From NCBI GenBank assembly GCA_937894665.1, contig CALAWF010000129.1, forward strand, positions 1 through 8,185: 8,185 nt of DNA. Reading direction: 5' to 3'. This document shows positions 5,295 to 8,185 of this stretch, one piece after another. The position numbers were made by a program, and so were the translations under genes. Every line of letters begins with the position of its first letter. Positions within the stretch are counted from its first letter, which is position 1. Source of the stretch: an uncultured bacterium (GTDB taxonomy: Bacteria; Cyanobacteriota; Vampirovibrionia; Gastranaerophilales; Gastranaerophilaceae). A model generated the notes under the pieces. It did not search any database. It was not told where the DNA came from and saw nothing but the letters and a program-made list of their open reading frames with translations.

Positions 5295-6230
5295 ATGGAT
5301 AAGGGATATATTGAAAACGGTTTTATCGTTGATTTAACCGCTGCAAAAAAGACTTCTGAAATTATTTATGAACTTTCACGAATTTTAGATATGCCGGAAT
5401 CAAAAGGAAAACATATCTGTTTGAAATTGGGTTCTGTTAATCTTTCAGAAGCTGAATTAACTAGTGTTAAAGCCCTTGTAGAATTGATGGAATCACAACT
5501 TGCATTTATTAGTACAAGCTCAACAACCACGTTGGAATCTGCAACTGCATTGGGTATTAAAATATCAGAATTTACAAATGAAATTGAAGCTCCGGCTTTT
5601 GAATCAAAAGAACCAACTCCGGAAGTTTCTAATGCTTTAGATAATATTTTTGGAGAAGATTCAGCCCCAACACAAGAAAATAAAGAAGTTGAAACTCCCA
5701 AAGAAGATAATGCCGAAGTTGATAACTCTGAGGTCGAACAAGAAGAAAAAACGGATGATGATGAAATTTCTCCAATTGTTCGCCATGATGAAACAATTGC
5801 TGAAAAAGTTGAAGCTCAAGAAGTTAAAGAAGAGTCAGACGAGGAAATTGCCGCATTGAAAAATGCTCCGGAAACTCTTCCAACTCTATATTTAAGAAAA
5901 ACAATTCGTTCAGGTCAAAGTATTTCTTCTGATGGTAATATTGTTATTATCGGAGATGTAAACCCTGGTTCTGAAATTATTGCAAAAGGTGATATTACTG
6001 TTTGGGGTATTTTGGGCGGTATTGCTCATGCAGGTTCTGACGGTAATAATTATGCAAAAATCAGAGCATTAAAACTTAATCCTGTTCAAATCAGAATTGG
6101 TGAAGTTTTTGCAAGAAGACCTGACACAATCAATTTGCCATATATTCAAAAATCTTGTGAGTATATTCCGGAAGAGGCATTTACATATAATGGCAGCATT
6201 GTTATAAGAAAAATACATGAAGAAAATTAA
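5295..6230 (+). CDS. minC: Septum site-determining protein MinC with long acidic linker
   Basis: Inhibitor of FtsZ polymerisation that is brought to the membrane by MinD and keeps division at midcell. The C-terminal domain (about 196-280) is a clear MinC beta-helix: LYLRKTIRSGQSISSDG with the RSGQ motif (205-208) used for MinD binding, then GDVNPGSEIIAKGDITVWGILGG and the typical ARRPD end. Residues 7-95 match the divergent FtsZ-binding N-terminal domain (KLGSVNLSEAEL, then ATALGIKI). Between them lies an acidic, Glu/Asp-rich linker (about 98-195), much longer than usual, giving 311 aa against about 220-270 in most species. ATG at 5295 is chosen because AAAGGG lies 4-5 bases upstream; an ATG 14 codons earlier has no ribosome site. 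minD follows after 10 bases. Confidence 0.92.
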   Translation: MDKGYIENGFIVDLTAAKKTSEIIYELSRILDMPESKGKHICLKLGSVNLSEAELTSVKALVELMESQLAFISTSSTTTLESATALGIKISEFTNEIEAPAFESKEPTPEVSNALDNIFGEDSAPTQENKEVETPKEDNAEVDNSEVEQEEKTDDDEISPIVRHDETIAEKVEAQEVKEESDEEIAALKNAPETLPTLYLRKTIRSGQSISSDGNIVIIGDVNPGSEIIAKGDITVWGILGGIAHAGSDGNNYAKIRALKLNPVQIRIGEVFARRPDTINLPYIQKSCEYIPEEAFTYNGSIVIRKIHEEN

Positions 6231-6240
6231 GGAGATATAA

Positions 6241-7056
6241 ATGACTGGTAGAGTAATAGTAATTACATCCGGAAAAGGCGGAGTAGGTAAAACAACTACT
6301 AACGCTAATATCGGTACTGCTCTTGCAAAAGCCGGTAATAAAGTCGTAATGATTGATACAGACTTAGGGCTGAGAAATTTGGACTTATTACTTGGTTTGG
6401 AGAACAGAATTGTTTATACAATTGTTGACGTTGTTGAAAAACGTTGTAAATTGAAACAAGCATTAGTTAAAGACAAGAAAAATCCTAATCTTTGTTTGTT
6501 AGCTGCTGCTCAAACTCGTGATAAAACCGCAGTTACAGAAGAACAGTTGAAAGAAATTTGCGAACAATTGCAAAAAGATTTTGATTTTATTTTGGTTGAC
6601 TGTCCTGCAGGGATTGAACAAGGTTTCCAAAATGCGGTAGCCGGTGCTTCTGAAGCAATCGTTGTTACAACTCCTGAAATGTCAGCAGTTCGTGATGCCG
6701 ATAGAATTATTGGTTTGTTAGAAGCAAAAGAAGAAATTGAATCTTATAAATTGCTTATCAATAGGGTTAGACCAAATCTTATTAAATCAAATGATATGAT
6801 GAGTGTTGAAGATGTTGCAGAAATTCTTTCTGCTGATTTGATTGGTATTATTCCGGAAGATACCGGAATTATTACTTCAACAAACAAAGGTGAACCAATT
6901 GTTAATGATGAAGATTCTTTAGCAGGTAAGGCTTACAGAAATGTAGCACACAGAATTATGGGCGAAGAAGTTCCATTCCTTAACCTTGAAGAAGAAACAA
7001 GTTTTATGACTAAGGTTAAGAAATTCTTCTCACACCTTGTAGGTAAGGAGAAGTAA
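6241..7056 (+). CDS. minD: Septum site-determining ATPase MinD
   Basis: Membrane-associated ATPase of the ParA/MinD class, 271 aa, standard length. ATP-bound MinD dimers sit on the inner membrane, recruit MinC, and are released when MinE stimulates hydrolysis. The deviant Walker A motif GKGGVGKTT is at 11-19 with the signature Lys12 and the P-loop Lys17. The A' motif IDTDLGLRNLD (38-48) contains Asp39, and Walker B FILVDCPAG (116-124) contains Asp120. RDADRI (151-156) follows. The C-terminus (about 254-271, TSFMTKVKKFFSHLVGK) is the amphipathic membrane-targeting helix. ATG at 6241 has a perfect AAGGAG 6 bases upstream, beginning right at the minC stop codon. The stop codon is one base from the minE start. 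Confidence 0.98.
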   Translation: MTGRVIVITSGKGGVGKTTTNANIGTALAKAGNKVVMIDTDLGLRNLDLLLGLENRIVYTIVDVVEKRCKLKQALVKDKKNPNLCLLAAAQTRDKTAVTEEQLKEICEQLQKDFDFILVDCPAGIEQGFQNAVAGASEAIVVTTPEMSAVRDADRIIGLLEAKEEIESYKLLINRVRPNLIKSNDMMSVEDVAEILSADLIGIIPEDTGIITSTNKGEPIVNDEDSLAGKAYRNVAHRIMGEEVPFLNLEEETSFMTKVKKFFSHLVGKEK

Positions 7057-7057
7057 G

Positions 7058-7582
7058 ATGAGTGAAAATTTATTAAAAGAAATTTGCAACAGAGTTCTAA
7101 GTTTATTCAAACAAACTGAAAAAGAAGAAGAAAACGCTAAAGATGTTGCTTGTAACAGATTGCGTGTTGTTCTTATGCAAGATAGAACAAATCTTACACC
7201 TGAACTATTGCAACGTATGAGAAAAGAACTTGTTGAACTTCTTTCAAAATACGTTGAAATGGATAAGGATGCTCTTGAGTTGAATTTTGATCAAGAAGGT
7301 GATCAAATGGCTTTGATGCTTTCAATCCCTGTAATTAGAGCAAAAGATGAAAAAGAAATTGAAGAAGCTCTAAAAGCAGAAGATGAAGCAAAAGAGTCTG
7401 ACGAAGATTTAGAATCAGAAGCTGATGATGATTCAGAAGAAGAAAAAACAGATGACAACTCTGATGAAGGCTCTTCTGACGACGAAGAAGAAGAAAAAGA
7501 AACCGAAAATGAAGAAGCAAAATCTGAAGAGGTAGAAATTACAGAAGAAACTTCTGAAGAACCTGAACAAAATCATGAATAA
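7058..7582 (+). CDS. minE: Cell division topological specificity factor MinE with acidic C-terminal tail
   Basis: MinE activates the MinD ATPase and drives Min oscillation, restricting MinC-MinD to the poles. Residues 1-95 are a full MinE. There is an amphipathic start LLKEICNRVLSLF (5-17), then the MinD-binding segment DVACNRLRVVLMQDR (29-43), then the topological domain LTPELLQRMRKELVELLSKYV and the beta strands up to LSIPVIR (88-94). The remaining 80 residues (95-174) are a highly acidic, Ser/Glu/Asp-rich tail that is probably disordered. Usual MinE is 80-100 aa, so this tail roughly doubles the protein. Its ATG is one base after the minD stop, with AAGGAG (7045-7050) inside minD, so translation is coupled. 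A terminator follows directly. Confidence 0.95.
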   Translation: MSENLLKEICNRVLSLFKQTEKEEENAKDVACNRLRVVLMQDRTNLTPELLQRMRKELVELLSKYVEMDKDALELNFDQEGDQMALMLSIPVIRAKDEKEIEEALKAEDEAKESDEDLESEADDDSEEEKTDDNSDEGSSDDEEEEKETENEEAKSEEVEITEETSEEPEQNHE

Positions 7583-7604
7583 TTAAGAGTCAAAATATTT
7601 TTCG

Positions 7605-7645
7605 AACAACCGCTGCAGGCATAAGGTCTGTGGCGGTTGTTTTTT
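7605..7645 (+). terminator. Intrinsic terminator of minCDE
   Basis: AACAACCGC (7605-7613) pairs with GCGGTTGTT (7633-7641). The stem extends inward through TGCAG/CTGTG (two wobble pairs) to a 9-base loop, and six T (7640-7645) follow. It starts 22 bases after the minE stop codon, so the Min operon ends here and the downstream gene is a separate unit. Confidence 0.92.
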
Positions 7646-7667
7646 ATCCTCAACATTACTAAAACTC

Positions 7668-7696
7668 TTGCCAAGGTTAGAGCAATCCTTTATAAT
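7668..7696 (+). promoter_or_regulatory. Near-consensus sigma-70 promoter of the pilin gene
   Basis: TTGCCA (7668-7673), an exact 17-base spacer, and a perfect TATAAT (7691-7696) give the strongest promoter in the window. Transcription would begin near 7703, leaving about 28 bases of leader before the ATG at 7731, with AAGGAG (7719-7724) 6 bases before that ATG. The strong expression signals contrast with the immediately interrupted reading frame. Confidence 0.85.
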
Positions 7697-7730
7697 GAAT
7701 AAGGAAATAAGAAGATATAAGGAGCATAAA

Positions 7731-8185
7731 ATGAACAGAATATTAAGAAATGTAACGGGGGGGGGGTAGCCGACTTTTCAAGCACTCACTAGCTTTTACC
7801 CTTGCTGAAGTGTTAATAACATTAGGAATAATTGGAGTTGTTGCAGCAATGGCAATTCCTAGTCTTATGGAAAATGTTAGAAATAGAGATTTACAAGCTC
7901 AATTGAAAAAGACATATTCAGAATGGAATCAAATTAGTATGCAATTTATGGATGACCATGAACAGTCTATTCCTGATTATGTTTTTGAATATGGAAATGG
8001 TGCTTTAGTAAAAGAACTCCCCAAGTATCTTAAGGGTTTTAGTAAATTTTCTGACTGGGTATATAGTTCTAAAGATGAAAATGGTGATAATTTAACAACC
8101 ATGCCATATTCAATATATACAATGAAAGGTGTTAAAACATTACCAATGTGCGATAATGTTGGTATGAGAAATGATATTTCAGGGT
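7731..8185 (+). CDS. Type IV prepilin-like protein, interrupted at a poly-G tract and cut by the right edge
   Basis: Probable prepilin or pseudopilin, a surface or secretion-system filament subunit. As sequenced, ATG 7731 encodes only MNRILRNVTGGG before TAG (7767-7769). One base out of frame, from 7768 to the end, an open frame gives SRLFKHSLA, then FTLAEVLITLGIIGVVAAM. That is the class III signal: basic leader, prepilin-peptidase site (here Ala before Phe), Glu at +5 and a hydrophobic helix. About 130 mature residues are visible without a stop. Removing one G joins the halves, giving a 21-residue leader with A21/F22 as cleavage site. In the pilin frame TAA (7753-7755) lies upstream and no start codon occurs before the signal, so the protein cannot be made normally from this allele. 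Promoter and ribosome site are excellent, which favours phase variation or transcriptional slippage over decay; a sequencing error in the run is the alternative. Confidence 0.8.
7757..7766 (+). repeat. Run of ten G within the pilin leader (candidate phase-variation tract)
   Basis: Ten consecutive G occur 26 bases after the A of the ATG at 7731, in otherwise AT-rich DNA. The run is directly followed by TAG in the ATG frame. With 9 or 12 G, the ATG frame continues into the prepilin sequence. With 10 (as here) or 13 it stops at that TAG. With 8 or 11 it stops at TAG 7790-7792. The tract therefore acts as a frame switch by its length. Confidence 0.85.

Noticed and set aside
5366..5701. Minus-strand open frame of 111 codons
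   Set aside because: Antisense shadow of minC; no ribosome site or recognisable domain.
5650..5859. Plus-strand Lys-rich open frame
   Set aside because: Frame-shifted reading of the GAA/GAT-rich acidic linker of minC.
7335..7520. Minus-strand Leu-rich open frame that looks like a membrane protein
   Set aside because: Antisense reading of the Glu/Asp codons of the MinE tail; the apparent hydrophobicity is an artefact.
7605..7645. Riboswitch or small RNA after minE
   Set aside because: The hairpin with T6 is fully explained as an intrinsic terminator; no further conserved structure seen.

Overview
The window is AT-rich bacterial DNA. The gene content suggests a non-photosynthetic relative of the cyanobacteria (Gastranaerophilales/Vampirovibrionia, the 'Melainabacteria'). 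Supporting signs are a pilin start of the form FTLAEVLITLGIIGVVAAM, two small unknown proteins beginning with NNY.SP.FG, a complete minC-minD-minE operon, and an NrtR-like NUDIX regulator. The lineage call is inference from remembered family traits, not a database result.

Left half, minus strand (read from about 4.2 kb down to 1): an NrtR-like NUDIX/winged-helix protein overlaps secG by one base (TAATG), and the pair ends at a strong terminator. Next come a FabG-like short-chain dehydrogenase and two small tandem paralogues of unknown function, ending at an A-tract/T-tract hairpin. A 353-base gene-free stretch (984-1336) holds that hairpin, a family of degenerate 8-bp tandem repeats, a 9-bp inverted repeat and a good sigma-70-type promoter. 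That promoter drives fusA (EF-G), which runs off the left edge.

Right half, plus strand: a divergent intergenic region with several short palindromes separates the NUDIX regulator from a glucosaminidase-type peptidoglycan hydrolase. This hydrolase has a long S/F/P/G/Y/N-rich N-terminal region and no signal peptide. It is followed by minC, minD and minE, a tightly packed division-site operon that ends in a clear terminator. MinC carries a long acidic linker and MinE a roughly 80-residue acidic tail, both unusual.

The last 500 bases are the most striking. A near-consensus promoter and a perfect ribosome binding site lead into a short reading frame containing a run of ten G. As sequenced, this frame stops at once (TAG directly after the run). 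With nine or twelve G it would read into a type IV prepilin-like protein whose frame stays open to the window edge. This looks like a phase-variable (contingency) pilin gene captured in the OFF state, although a homopolymer sequencing error cannot be excluded from the sequence alone.
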